This document shows, piece after piece, positions 22,304 to 29,790 of a stretch of DNA of 33,678 nt. Position 1 is the first letter of the stretch; every line of letters begins with the position of its first letter. The notes beneath the pieces were generated by a model. The model did no database searches. It saw only the letters and a program-made list of their open reading frames with translations, and was not told where the DNA came from. Source of the stretch: Nitrospirota bacterium (GTDB taxonomy: Bacteria; Nitrospirota; Thermodesulfovibrionia; Thermodesulfovibrionales; JdFR-88); assembly GCA_021813765.1 (NCBI GenBank), contig JAKAJM010000023.1, positions 1 through 33,678 of the forward strand, written 5' to 3'. Position numbers and translations under genes: made by a program.

Positions 22304-22310
22304 AAAAAAA
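22286..22310 (+). promoter_or_regulatory. Hairpin followed by A-run and Shine-Dalgarno
   Basis: GGGCT (22286-22290), loop TATCC, AGCCC (22296-22300), then TGAAAAAAAAGGAGG. The TGA is the stop of the hydrolase gene. The order hairpin, CTGA, A-run, GGA recurs at 6222-6257 and in a looser form at 13141-13191. Confidence 0.4.
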
Positions 22311-22324
22311 GGAGGACATTTGAG

Positions 22325-22774
22325 ATGAGCTTGGAAGCAACGATTAAAACAATCGAGGGCGACGTGAAGGATGTCGCACTCAAAGTGGAGGAGTATTTTG
22401 AAAAGGGGCTCCAGTTTGCTGAAAAGTACGTGCTGCCCGTGGCTGCCGTTGCTGTCGCGGACATCCCGGGCTTGCCCGCTCCCGTTGCGGCCGCGGTTGC
22501 CGGGCTCAGCGCCTTTATGAAAGGCGCCCAGGCGGTCCTTCCGGCCAGCGGCCAGGGCCCCTTGAGGCTGCAGGCTGTGCAGGGCGCGGTCCAGGGCGTA
22601 TGCCAGGCCGTGGGGTATGATTACGGCAAAATACAGAAAACGGTCGTTGCTGCGGTAAACACTTCTATTGGTCTGGTGAACACGTTCAAACCTGATCCGG
22701 CGCCGGAGTCTGCGGCCTCAACAGCATCATCTGCCGCTGATCCCAGCCTCGGAAACGCAAGCGGCGCTGAATAA
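22325..22774 (+). CDS. Ala/Val-rich protein with possible amphipathic/membrane segment
   Basis: 149 residues from ATG 22325 after AAGGAGG (22309-22315). The N-terminal helix is amphipathic (IEGDVKDVALKVEEYFEKGL). A hydrophobic Ala/Val/Pro stretch follows (VLPVAAVAVADIPGLPAPVA), then a helical part, and the Ala/Ser-rich tail of the last 25 residues. A terminator follows, so it is the last gene of the late operon. Its function is not recognised; it may be a virion or membrane-associated protein. Confidence 0.6.
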   Translation: MSLEATIKTIEGDVKDVALKVEEYFEKGLQFAEKYVLPVAAVAVADIPGLPAPVAAAVAGLSAFMKGAQAVLPASGQGPLRLQAVQGAVQGVCQAVGYDYGKIQKTVVAAVNTSIGLVNTFKPDPAPESAASTASSAADPSLGNASGAE

Positions 22775-22795
22775 GCTTCCCCTGTCCTGACCTCC

Positions 22796-22822
22796 GGCCG
22801 TCCTTCGGGGCGGCCTTTTTTA
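22796..22822 (+). terminator. Intrinsic terminator at end of late operon
   Basis: GGCCGTCC (22796-22803), stable UUCG-type loop TTCG, then GGGCGGCC (22808-22815) with one G-T pair, followed by TTTTTTATT. It ends the + strand operon where it meets the minus-strand glycosyltransferase gene. Confidence 0.85.
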
Positions 22823-22839
22823 TTGGTTGCGGCAGGGCG

Positions 22840-23520
22840 TTAAATCAGAATTTTTTTCTCGTGGTCTATCTGAATGGCGGGGTCCACGTAAACCTTGAAT
22901 CCATGTTCCCTTGCCCTGATGGCGAAAGCCGAGTCGTCAGTGGTCATTTCCGCATAGGTTGCGCCGTTTTTCTCCCACTCCACGGTCCAGCTTGTGAACC
23001 ATGGATAGCTCATGGACTCGAATACTCCATGCTTCACAACCATAAGGCCCAGGCCTGCATAACCGGCCTCGATGAGAGATTCCTTTTGAGCGAACTTTTT
23101 CATCTCCGCAACCAGATAAGGGCGCGGGGCGTCCTTCCCGGCATCCCATAGGCCGCAGGACGTGAAATTCATGTCGTTTATCTCTCCGTAGCCGGCATGT
23201 ATGCGGTACCAGGCCGCGGCGATATCCACATCCCATGATATGAGTTTTTCTATTTGCCCGGCGGAGATCAGATTGTCGGCGTCTATCCATATCAGGCGGT
23301 CGTACTCGATCATCCCCTGGAAGGGCTTCTGGTCCTTGCGGCTTCCTCGACGGCCAAGACAGCCATTCCTGGAGAAATGGACCAGTCCGGATGACGCAAG
23401 GGAGACGATCACGGTCTTGCCTTTTGCCCGCAGTTCTTCGCGGGCCCTTTCAGCGTAGTAGGCCTGCATTCCGCTTGACGGGTTCCACGGCTGACAGAAA
23501 ATGTAATCAACCTTTTCCAT
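22840..23520 (-). CDS. Glycosyltransferase-like protein (GT-A fold, DxD)
   Basis: 226 residues, minus strand, ATG at 23520. A GT-A type core is visible: DYIFCQPWNPSSGMQAYY at the start, DRLIWIDADNLI with a DxD metal/nucleotide-sugar site, AAAWYRIHAGYG, and a late DDSAFAIRAREHGFKVYVDP followed by a terminal HEKKI. Single-domain transferases like this occur in phages and could modify host surface glycans, blocking superinfection. It is the only gene of the viral half on the minus strand and lies next to the tRNA-Arg end, a typical cargo position. The donor and acceptor sugars cannot be told. Confidence 0.65.
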   Translation of the reverse strand: MEKVDYIFCQPWNPSSGMQAYYAERAREELRAKGKTVIVSLASSGLVHFSRNGCLGRRGSRKDQKPFQGMIEYDRLIWIDADNLISAGQIEKLISWDVDIAAAWYRIHAGYGEINDMNFTSCGLWDAGKDAPRPYLVAEMKKFAQKESLIEAGYAGLGLMVVKHGVFESMSYPWFTSWTVEWEKNGATYAEMTTDDSAFAIRAREHGFKVYVDPAIQIDHEKKILI

Positions 23521-23525
23521 CGCGG

Positions 23526-23531
23526 ATTATA
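23526..23531 (-). promoter_or_regulatory. -10 element directly upstream of glycosyltransferase start
   Basis: On the minus strand TATAAT ends five bases before ATG 23520, and no ribosome site fits between them. The expected RNA start would fall on or next to the ATG, so the transcript may be leaderless. The hexamer 17 bases upstream is GACTTT, a poor -35. Confidence 0.4.
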
Positions 23532-23625
23532 GCACAAAAAGCCCCGGCAAAGTCCCGACACATAAATTTATATGTTTTCCCGCGGCACAACGCTAATATT
23601 CTGATTTTAAAGCGGATTTTAGGAG

Positions 23626-23698
23626 CGCGCCTGAAGGGATTTGAACCCCTGACCCTCGGCTCCGGAGGCCGATGCTCTATCCACTGAGCTACAGGCGC
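23626..23698 (-). tRNA. tRNA-Arg (anticodon CCG)
   Basis: The minus strand reads GCGCCTGTAGCTCAGTGGAT as acceptor stem and D-arm. The anticodon stem is TCGGC/GCCGA with loop CTCCGGA (CCG), then T-arm loop TTCAAAT, and acceptor 3' CAGGCGC with discriminator G. Acceptor, D, anticodon and T stems all pair. CCA is not encoded. The 3' end points towards the viral region. Frames reading GFEPLTLGSGG here are only the tRNA translated. Confidence 0.95.
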
Positions 23699-23747
23699 AT
23701 CCAGAAAAAGTACTTGTTGAAAAATGTAATTTTTTCTTTTTTCTTGG

Positions 23748-23821
23748 GGTGGGCGATGGGGATTGAACCCACAACCACTGGAGCCACAGTCCAGTGCTCT
23801 GCCAATTGAGCTACGCCCACC
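23748..23821 (-). tRNA. tRNA-His (anticodon GTG)
   Basis: The minus strand begins with the extra G(-1) typical of tRNA-His and GTGGGCG. The D-arm is TAGCTCAATTGGCAGAGC. The anticodon stem CTGGA/TCCAG has loop CTGTGGC (GTG), the T-loop is TTCAATC, and the acceptor 3' is CGCCCAC with C73 opposite G(-1). CCA is not encoded. It lies 49 bases upstream of tRNA-Arg on the same strand, so the two are probably cotranscribed. Confidence 0.95.
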
Positions 23822-23887
23822 ATTTCAAAAAATAATAATAAAATCCGGCCTGCCGGAAAACAGAGAAGCAATCAGGCGCGATAGTCT

Positions 23888-23917
23888 ATTTTACTAAGAG
23901 ATTGTTTTTTAAGTAAA
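23888..23917 (-). promoter_or_regulatory. Possible promoter for the tRNA pair
   Basis: On the minus strand TTTACT (plus 23912-23917) is followed after 18 bases by TAAAAT (plus 23888-23893), about 65 bases before tRNA-His. Both boxes are imperfect, but the AT-rich setting and position suit a tRNA promoter. Confidence 0.3.
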
Positions 23918-24009
23918 GTATAAAATTCAATTTTGCGCTGATGCTTTTTCGCCTATGGCCCCAGGGTCTTTTCATGCGCTGAAGCAAAAACTGGTTTAAA
24001 ATAGGGGTT

Positions 24010-25107
24010 ATGAAAAAATATGTTTTTTTTCTTGTCCTGGTGGTTCTTTTTGTGGCCTCCAGGCTTTTCTCCAGTTTGCCCGTTCACTCCTCTTCTTATT
24101 TGGTCATAATCGGGTTTCTTTTTCTTGGGATGCTCATAACGCTCGGAGGGTGTGAACTTTTTTCAAACGGCGTGGAGGGCCTGGGCGGAAGGTTCAACCT
24201 GTCACATGCCGCCACTGGAAGCCTGCTGGCCGCAATCGGCACCGCCCTGCCCGAGACGCTGATCCCGATCATAGCTCTTTTGTCCGGCAAGACCGGACAG
24301 AAGGAGGGCATCGCGGTGGGCGCCATCCTGGGGGCCCCATTCATGCTTGGCACGCTTGCCATGTTTTTCCTTGGCCTGACCGTGCTTGCCAGGGGGGCAA
24401 TTAAAAAAAGAAAGGCGGAGCTGGCCCCTAATATAATTTCCCTCAAGTTCGAGGCCGGCTATATAATCTTCGCCATGGCCGTGGTCCTGGCCGCCTCCTT
24501 GACCGTCAGCCGGATAGCCTGCGTGCTTGCCGCCTTTCTGCTCTTGGGCTCTTACGTGCTTTTCTTCAGCCGCGCGCTGAAGCACGAGGCCCAGGCGGAT
24601 GAAAAATACGATGAGGACTTCCATTTCGGTCTCTTTCTGGGGCTCCCGGCAAGGCGCAGGTGGCTTGCCTTCCAGACGGCGGTGGGGCTGCTGTTCATGC
24701 TGGAGGGGGCAAAACTGTTTGTCGAATATATCCAGGTCCTTGCCATAAGGTCCGGGGCTTCCCCTCTGATGCTATCATTTTTAATAGTCCCATTCGCAAC
24801 CGAGTTCCCCGAGAAGTTCAATTCCATATCCTGGACGCTCAAGGACAAGGACACCCTGGCCATGGCAAATGTGACCGGCGCAATGGTTTTTCAGGCATCA
24901 ATCCCCGTTTCAATAGGGCTCATGTTTACCCGGTGGGCCCTGGGCAGGGCTGAGCTGACAGCAATACTCATGGTCATCCTGATGATAATGATCATCAGGA
25001 TAACTGTTTCGCTTAGAAAGGGGATACCTTTCTGGGTGTTGCTGGCCGGGGGCGTCCTTTACCTTGTCTATCTAGCGCAGGCTGTCAGGCTCGGACCGGC
25101 CTTCTGA
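24010..25107 (+). CDS. Sodium/calcium exchanger family membrane protein
   Basis: 365 residues from ATG 24010, with about ten hydrophobic segments. The two alpha-repeat signatures of the cation/Ca2+ exchanger superfamily are present: GTALPET (77-83) with GAILGAPFMLGT after it, and VPFATEFPEKFNSI (260-273) followed by NVTGAMVFQASIP. These carry the ion-binding acidic residues (E82, E265). The N-terminal segment could be a signal anchor. It would exchange Ca2+ or another cation against Na+ or H+ at the inner membrane. It runs towards the lipoprotein gene on the other strand. It is the first gene of clear chromosomal type. Confidence 0.85.
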   Translation: MKKYVFFLVLVVLFVASRLFSSLPVHSSSYLVIIGFLFLGMLITLGGCELFSNGVEGLGGRFNLSHAATGSLLAAIGTALPETLIPIIALLSGKTGQKEGIAVGAILGAPFMLGTLAMFFLGLTVLARGAIKKRKAELAPNIISLKFEAGYIIFAMAVVLAASLTVSRIACVLAAFLLLGSYVLFFSRALKHEAQADEKYDEDFHFGLFLGLPARRRWLAFQTAVGLLFMLEGAKLFVEYIQVLAIRSGASPLMLSFLIVPFATEFPEKFNSISWTLKDKDTLAMANVTGAMVFQASIPVSIGLMFTRWALGRAELTAILMVILMIMIIRITVSLRKGIPFWVLLAGGVLYLVYLAQAVRLGPAF

Positions 25108-25130
25108 GGGCCCGTTTACGGTTCATTCTT

Positions 25131-25802
25131 TTACTCTTTTTTCCCGTGGGCGTGGTCCAGGAATATCCTCAGTCTTTTTGCCCAGAACTCAAACGCCTCT
25201 TTTGCGGAGCCGTATTTTGTGAACCCCGAGAATTTTGACCCTGGCCTCTTGTCGATCGCGGCGGCAAGCCGCTCGTTGGTCATCGAATCAAGGAACTCAG
25301 CTTCCATGCTTGCGCTTCCCACGCCGGGATATTGTCCTGTAGCGCCTTTTCTTATGACGCTCAGGGCAAGGCCTATTGGCACAACGGTGGTCACTCCGCT
25401 TTTTACCGGATTGCCAGGCTCAATGCCCGTGATCGCCACCCTGACCCTGAGGACATCCGGTCCCGGCTCTGCCACTATCGGATAGGCCCCTTTCATCTCC
25501 TTTATGGCTGCTCGAGCAAACGAGTCAGCCAGTTCCTTCATGTCCTCGGGCCTGATGTCCTTGTATTTTGCGTCCTTGGCCAGATAGAACACCACCTGGT
25601 CGAACATGACCTTGTTATATTTGCTGAAGTCGGTGCCTTTCTTGATGTAGACCAGGGCAACGCCGCCGCTTGGGCCTTTCTTGAATTTGGGATATTTCCC
25701 AAGAAAACCGGAGTACTTTATGTGCTCGCTGGCACAGCCCGCACTCGCGGCAAGGACAAAGGCCATTAATATCAAGAAAACTCTTTTCCCTGTGTTTTTC
25801 AT
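25131..25802 (-). CDS. DUF3313-like lipoprotein
   Basis: 223 residues, minus strand, ATG at 25802 with AAGGAGG upstream. The signal peptide FLILMAFVLAASAGC ends in a lipobox (ASAGC, lipidated Cys22). The mature part shows DUF3313 features: YSGFLGKYPKFKKG near the start, KVMFDQVVFYL, then LADSFARAAIKEMKGAYPIV, and VRVAITGIEPGNPV. Members are outer-membrane or periplasmic lipoproteins of unknown role in Gram-negative bacteria. It converges with the exchanger gene. Confidence 0.8.
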   Translation of the reverse strand: MKNTGKRVFLILMAFVLAASAGCASEHIKYSGFLGKYPKFKKGPSGGVALVYIKKGTDFSKYNKVMFDQVVFYLAKDAKYKDIRPEDMKELADSFARAAIKEMKGAYPIVAEPGPDVLRVRVAITGIEPGNPVKSGVTTVVPIGLALSVIRKGATGQYPGVGSASMEAEFLDSMTNERLAAAIDKRPGSKFSGFTKYGSAKEAFEFWAKRLRIFLDHAHGKKE

Positions 25803-26227
25803 GATCTCCTCCTTGATCGCAAATACCTTTTCTGTCCGAATGTGCCAGGATGGAATGGGCTCTCAGCTTTTTCTTTTTGTCCATGGCTGATCTGTGGCAT
25901 GTCTTTTATCCCCCTTTTTGAACTGAATTCTTTGCCAAATGGGGTTTTTTGTATGCCTGATGATAAAAATTTGTCGTTGCAGATTTTTTTTCTGCCGGTT
26001 GTGCGGTTTTTTAATACTTTTCAGTCGCCGGTCACGGGCCTGAAGTGGTATTCCGGGTTGAGATTTTTTTGGAACACGGCGCTTTGGTCAATCAAAGCAA
26101 GGCTGAGGCTTCTGCCTGCTTATCTGATTCCAATCTACTACAGGCATATGTCTTTTGCAACCGCAAGCAGTTGTCTTCAGGCTTTTTTTGCTTCCTTTGG
26201 TTGCGTGGTATCCTGTAGTTAGGAAAA
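25803..26227. other. Intergenic region, no convincing gene
   Basis: 425 bases between the lipoprotein start and the MlaE-like remnant. Open frames exist on the + strand but read as Phe/Leu/Cys-rich low-quality sequence without a ribosome site. T-runs at 25982-25989 and 26064-26070 break up the sequence. It presumably carries the promoter of the lipoprotein gene, and otherwise I see nothing. Confidence 0.5.
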
Positions 26228-26680
26228 GTGAAACCCGAAATGAGCTTCTCCAGACCAGATGAAAAAACATTGCAGGTCCGCCTTGCCGGGGACTGGACCC
26301 TCGGTGGTGACCTTTCCTGGACCGGGTGGTTCGCTGATGAGCTCCGCGCTTTCCCGGCTGTTGAGCGGGTAACGTTTGACACTGCTGGCCCCAGGAGCCG
26401 GGACACAGGGTTTCTGACCTTTCTGGTCAGGCTCGTTGGCGCATGCTTTTCAGGCACCAGTGTTGATAAACAAGGACTTCCCGTGGGCGTTCAACGGCTC
26501 CTTTTGCTTGCCTCCGCTGTTCCCCTGGCAAAAGGAGCTAAAAAAGAAGCTGCAAATATCTCTTTCCTTGAACGGACAGGGGAATTTGCGGTTTCATTCT
26601 GGAGGGGGCTTTTTGAAATGGCGGCTTTCATCGGCGAGGCGCCCAGCAGGGACATCGCGGGCGCGATCTTGTACCTTTGA
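26228..26680 (+). pseudogene. Truncated MlaE-type permease with N-terminal STAS domain
   Basis: 150 residues of an originally longer protein. Residues ~1-95 are a STAS domain of the kind fused to MlaE-family lipid-transport permeases (LQVRLAGDWTLGGDLSWTGW; FDTAGPRSRDTGFLTFLVRL). The linker GVQRLLLLASAVPLAKGAKK and FLERTGEFAVSFWRGLFEMA, then FIGEA, follow as in that family. The frame ends at 26680, where the permease's membrane part should begin. After the stop another frame shows TPLPSVQGLEIAFQSMAVL, perhaps a scrap of the lost part. MlaE permeases move phospholipids across the periplasm; this copy should be inactive. Confidence 0.65.
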
Positions 26681-26835
26681 AAAATCGCTGTCCGGAGGCA
26701 ACGTCACGCCACTGCCTTCCGTTCAAGGTTTGGAAATAGCGTTCCAGAGTATGGCAGTTCTCTCAAGGACAGGGCAGATTTCGACTCTACTCCTAGGACA
26801 TGCCGGTAGCGCAGGAATTCTTGGAGAGCCAACAA

Positions 26836-27714
26836 TTACTTCTTTTCGTATTTCCAGAAACTATTGTATGGAGTGAGTTTGGTGAGGAACCCGGCACCCG
26901 TTTTTTCCATATATCCGGCTATTTCCGGCCTTACGAAATCCTCAAGCATTATATAGACAGTTTTGCCTGATGCGATGAGAGCCTGTGCCCCTCTCAATAT
27001 ATCTTCCTCAGCGCCTTCAACATCCATTTTAAGAACAAAGGCATCAAAGGAATCCATGCGGTCTTTAAGGACTGTATCAAGTCTGGTTGTAATTATTTTT
27101 TCACCGCCTCCCGGGACCTTTAATCCGCTGGTGCCGGGCTTGTCTGGATTGAATCTGAAATCCAGCTCCTTTCCGTCTTGGCTCCAGAGGGCGGTGTTAA
27201 TTAGCTCGACATTCAATCCGTTCAAATCCTGCACATTTTGCTTCAGGAGCGCGTAATTCGATTTTGAAGGCTCGAACGCAATTGCCCGCAGTTTGGGGTT
27301 ATTTTTGAAGTGATTTCCAACGATAACGCTGAAAGTTCCGATATCGCTGCCGATATCGAGGAAAAGGACATTCATATCTTTCGCAAGCAGACCATCTATT
27401 ATTTTTAAGAGGTAGTTGACGTCCCTTCGTTCAAAAGCGGGCGAGGTGTTTACCATATCCGATGTGCCAGGCCTGATCCTGAAGAGGCCGAAGCGGGTTT
27501 CCACCTCGCTGATCCCCATCGGGGAGGGGATCTGTGATTCATAATCTTTAAATTTCATAAGCGAATATCTTATTTCATATAAGAACATCCCCAGCCTGGG
27601 CCTTTTAACCTCAAACCAGTTCAGAAGAACCTTGTGCAGGAAGTAACTGAAATAAAATGCTGCTTTTTGGCTGACTGGGAAACGGAATCGCATCTGGCAT
27701 TTTAATAGAAACAT
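26836..27714 (-). CDS. FkbM-family methyltransferase
   Basis: 292 residues, minus strand, ATG at 27714. The SAM-binding motif VLFLDIGSDIGTFSVIVG is followed by AIAFEPSKSNYALLKQNV, a middle VELINTALWSQDGKELDF, and the FkbM hallmark DAFVLKMDVEGAEEDILRG. FkbM enzymes O-methylate sugars or small metabolites, often on surface glycans. The N-terminal ~90 residues are an extra, partly basic extension. No SD is obvious. The substrate cannot be inferred from neighbours. Confidence 0.85.
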   Translation of the reverse strand: MFLLKCQMRFRFPVSQKAAFYFSYFLHKVLLNWFEVKRPRLGMFLYEIRYSLMKFKDYESQIPSPMGISEVETRFGLFRIRPGTSDMVNTSPAFERRDVNYLLKIIDGLLAKDMNVLFLDIGSDIGTFSVIVGNHFKNNPKLRAIAFEPSKSNYALLKQNVQDLNGLNVELINTALWSQDGKELDFRFNPDKPGTSGLKVPGGGEKIITTRLDTVLKDRMDSFDAFVLKMDVEGAEEDILRGAQALIASGKTVYIMLEDFVRPEIAGYMEKTGAGFLTKLTPYNSFWKYEKK

Positions 27715-27749
27715 TCAGAAAAATCAAAATAAAAGGAACAGCCCGGGCT

Positions 27750-28544
27750 CTAGTGCGAACCCCGCTTGTTCATGTAGTGCAGAAGCCTGCGCAAAGCGAA
27801 CCGTGGCGTGATCCGGATGAGAAAAGCCGTCAAAAGTCTGTATTTGAAACTATAAACAGCGATCGGCTTCCCGCGCTTCATCATCCGGTAGCCGTACCGT
27901 GCCACTTCGGCCGGCGTAGTCCTGGTTGCCGCCATAAAATTGGCAGGCGCGATTCCGGCCGTACGGCTGAACGCAGTGCTGACCGGCGGCGGACACAACG
28001 CGGTCACTTTGACTCCGCTGCCCCGCAATTCCTCGGCCAGCGATTCCGAAAAAGCCAGGACGTAATGTTTGGTGGCATAATATACGCTCATCAGAGGGCC
28101 GGGCAGAAAGCCCGCCACCGATGCCACGTTCAGAATATGCCCTCGCCTTCTCGCAAGCATTGCCGTCAGGAACAGCCTGGTAAGCGCGGTCAGCGACGTG
28201 ATGTTAACACCGATCATCCACTGCTGTCTGGCGAGGTCGGAAGCGGCAAAAGCGCCGTAGTCACCAAACCCGGCATTATTGATGAGACAATCAACCTCCA
28301 CGCCAAGCGCCCTGACCTGATAGCTCACCTTTTCCGCTGCTCCAGGCTGGCTTAGATCCTGGGCAATAATGTGCACCTTGACACTCCGTCGCAGCTCGCC
28401 GGCGGCCGCCTCAAGGCTGGGCACGTCCCGTGCCACCATAATCAGGTCATGTCCGTCGGCTGCTGCGTGCCGGGCCAATTCGAGCCCGATCCCGCTGTTT
28501 GCTCCCGTGATCAGCGTGAAAAATTTATGGTTGCCGGTTAGCAA
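27750..28544 (-). CDS. Short-chain dehydrogenase/reductase
   Basis: 264 residues, minus strand, TTG at 28544 with GGAGGAG upstream. Classical SDR features: the cofactor motif TGANSGIG (13-20), NNAGFGDYG, a serine in NVASVAGF, and the catalytic YYATK (Tyr/Lys). It then continues with PPPVSTAF. The enzyme would reduce or oxidise an alcohol/ketone with NAD(P)H. The C-terminus is basic and hydrophobic (FKYRLLTAFLIRITPRF), like membrane-associated SDRs. The substrate is unknown. Confidence 0.9.
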   Translation of the reverse strand: MLTGNHKFFTLITGANSGIGLELARHAAADGHDLIMVARDVPSLEAAAGELRRSVKVHIIAQDLSQPGAAEKVSYQVRALGVEVDCLINNAGFGDYGAFAASDLARQQWMIGVNITSLTALTRLFLTAMLARRRGHILNVASVAGFLPGPLMSVYYATKHYVLAFSESLAEELRGSGVKVTALCPPPVSTAFSRTAGIAPANFMAATRTTPAEVARYGYRMMKRGKPIAVYSFKYRLLTAFLIRITPRFALRRLLHYMNKRGSH

Positions 28545-28660
28545 GGGGTGTATTCTCCTCCAGGCTTACTCGCTCGATTTCGGCTGCATGGTCCCAAATA
28601 TTTTTTCCTCCAAGGATGCTTTCCCTATCGAGGAAGATTTAATTTGAACAGGAAAAGGCT

Positions 28661-28921
28661 TCATCCTTGATATCTACTATCAAAAGATACCTTGACTTTT
28701 ATGTTTGAATGTACGTTTTTTTGATTTCTGGGATATCCCCAGGCGGACAGCAACCCTATTATGCAACCTGCCTTAAGGCAAATGAACATGAGGAGCGCCC
28801 TTGCAACAGCAAAATCCCAGAAGAAAAACTTTACGCTGGCCATGGCAGTATTTCGAAGCGCAAAAACCGTAAAGACAATCAGGAGTCCTGTTATTGCAAT
28901 CGTTTTCAGGCGAGCCAGCAA
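28661..28921 (-). CDS. LapA-like small membrane protein
   Basis: 86 residues, minus strand, TTG at 28921 after AAGAGAG. Two membrane segments (IAITGLLIVFTVFALRNT and ALLMFICLKAGCIIGLLSAW) with VKFFFWDFAVA between them match the LapA/DUF1049 pattern. In E. coli LapA works with LapB in controlling lipopolysaccharide synthesis. The C-terminal part after the second helix is short and lacks the usual coiled coil. Standalone gene. Confidence 0.65.
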   Translation of the reverse strand: MLARLKTIAITGLLIVFTVFALRNTAMASVKFFFWDFAVARALLMFICLKAGCIIGLLSAWGYPRNQKNVHSNIKVKVSFDSRYQG

Positions 28922-29114
28922 ATGCTCTCTTAAGATCAGATATATCCGGGATTCAGATCAGAATTCACGAAAAAATTATAACATAATGAAAATGGCTTGC
29001 AGGGTCATTCATGGCCAAATCTCCATGGATAATGAGCTGGCCTTTATTTCAAGCGCTATACGCCATGATGTATGATCGACAACAACAATCGCCGGTTGAA
29101 ATTGCCATGATGAG

Positions 29115-29579
29115 ATGATAAAATACATGATGCTTTTTAAAGCCGGAAAACGTTTCGTTGGCGCAATCTTTCTGCTCTGTTTTCTCTTTTATACTGTCTC
29201 ACCTCTGTCTGCAAGTATTGTCCAAAACAGGCATGGTTTATGGGCGAGGCCCTCTAGCCTGTCTTTAAAGAACGTCCGTCTTTTTTTGCTTGAGATGTTT
29301 GTTTCCCAGTTTTCCGCCCCGCAATCGGACCCGAATGACGGCGCCCCGTCCATTACCTTTTATCTTCTACAGAAAAGCAAGCTGTTAATCCCGGCTAAAA
29401 GCTATGCATATTCGCTACACATGCCGGTGCTTGAAGGCCAAACGCCATGGGCCCATGCGGAAAAACCCTGGTTTGAGGTCTCTGAACTTTTGGTTTCTCT
29501 GAACGGGCCAAAAGCGGTCACCGGATTTCATCTGGTCCATTCCGGTCTTTCCCCGCCTCCTGCGCAGATTTTTGTTTAG
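29115..29579 (+). CDS. Possible exported protein, unknown
   Basis: 154 residues from ATG 29115; in-frame ATGs at 29127 and 29130 are alternatives and no ribosome site supports any of them. A hydrophobic segment (VGAIFLLCFLFYTVSPLSAS) could be a signal peptide. The remainder is unremarkable (LSLKNVRLFLLEMFVSQFSA; PPPAQIFV). It could be spurious or a decayed gene. No family recognised. Confidence 0.35.
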   Translation: MIKYMMLFKAGKRFVGAIFLLCFLFYTVSPLSASIVQNRHGLWARPSSLSLKNVRLFLLEMFVSQFSAPQSDPNDGAPSITFYLLQKSKLLIPAKSYAYSLHMPVLEGQTPWAHAEKPWFEVSELLVSLNGPKAVTGFHLVHSGLSPPPAQIFV

Positions 29580-29790
29580 GCTGCATCTGAATTTTTTTGG
29601 CGCGACCCATATAAAAGCTGCTGATAAAAATTAATTCCTGATCTGCTTAAAAAACGAAATCTGCACGCCGCCAGTCAGATGCAGCACAGGTCTGCTTTCT
29701 CTATTAACCATAGAAGAAAAAGGCCAACACCCGGTATATAAAAATAATTCAAGACCGGTTTTTTGGCCGCGATTGGAGGCGCAAAAATTA

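Noticed and set aside
23391-23871. Open frames reading GFEPLTLGSGG and VAQLAEHWTVAPVVVGSIP
   Set aside because: These are translations of the tRNA-Arg and tRNA-His genes, a familiar artefact.
25842-26222. 126-codon + strand frame
   Set aside because: Phe/Leu/Cys-rich without ribosome site or recognisable segment; treated as intergenic.
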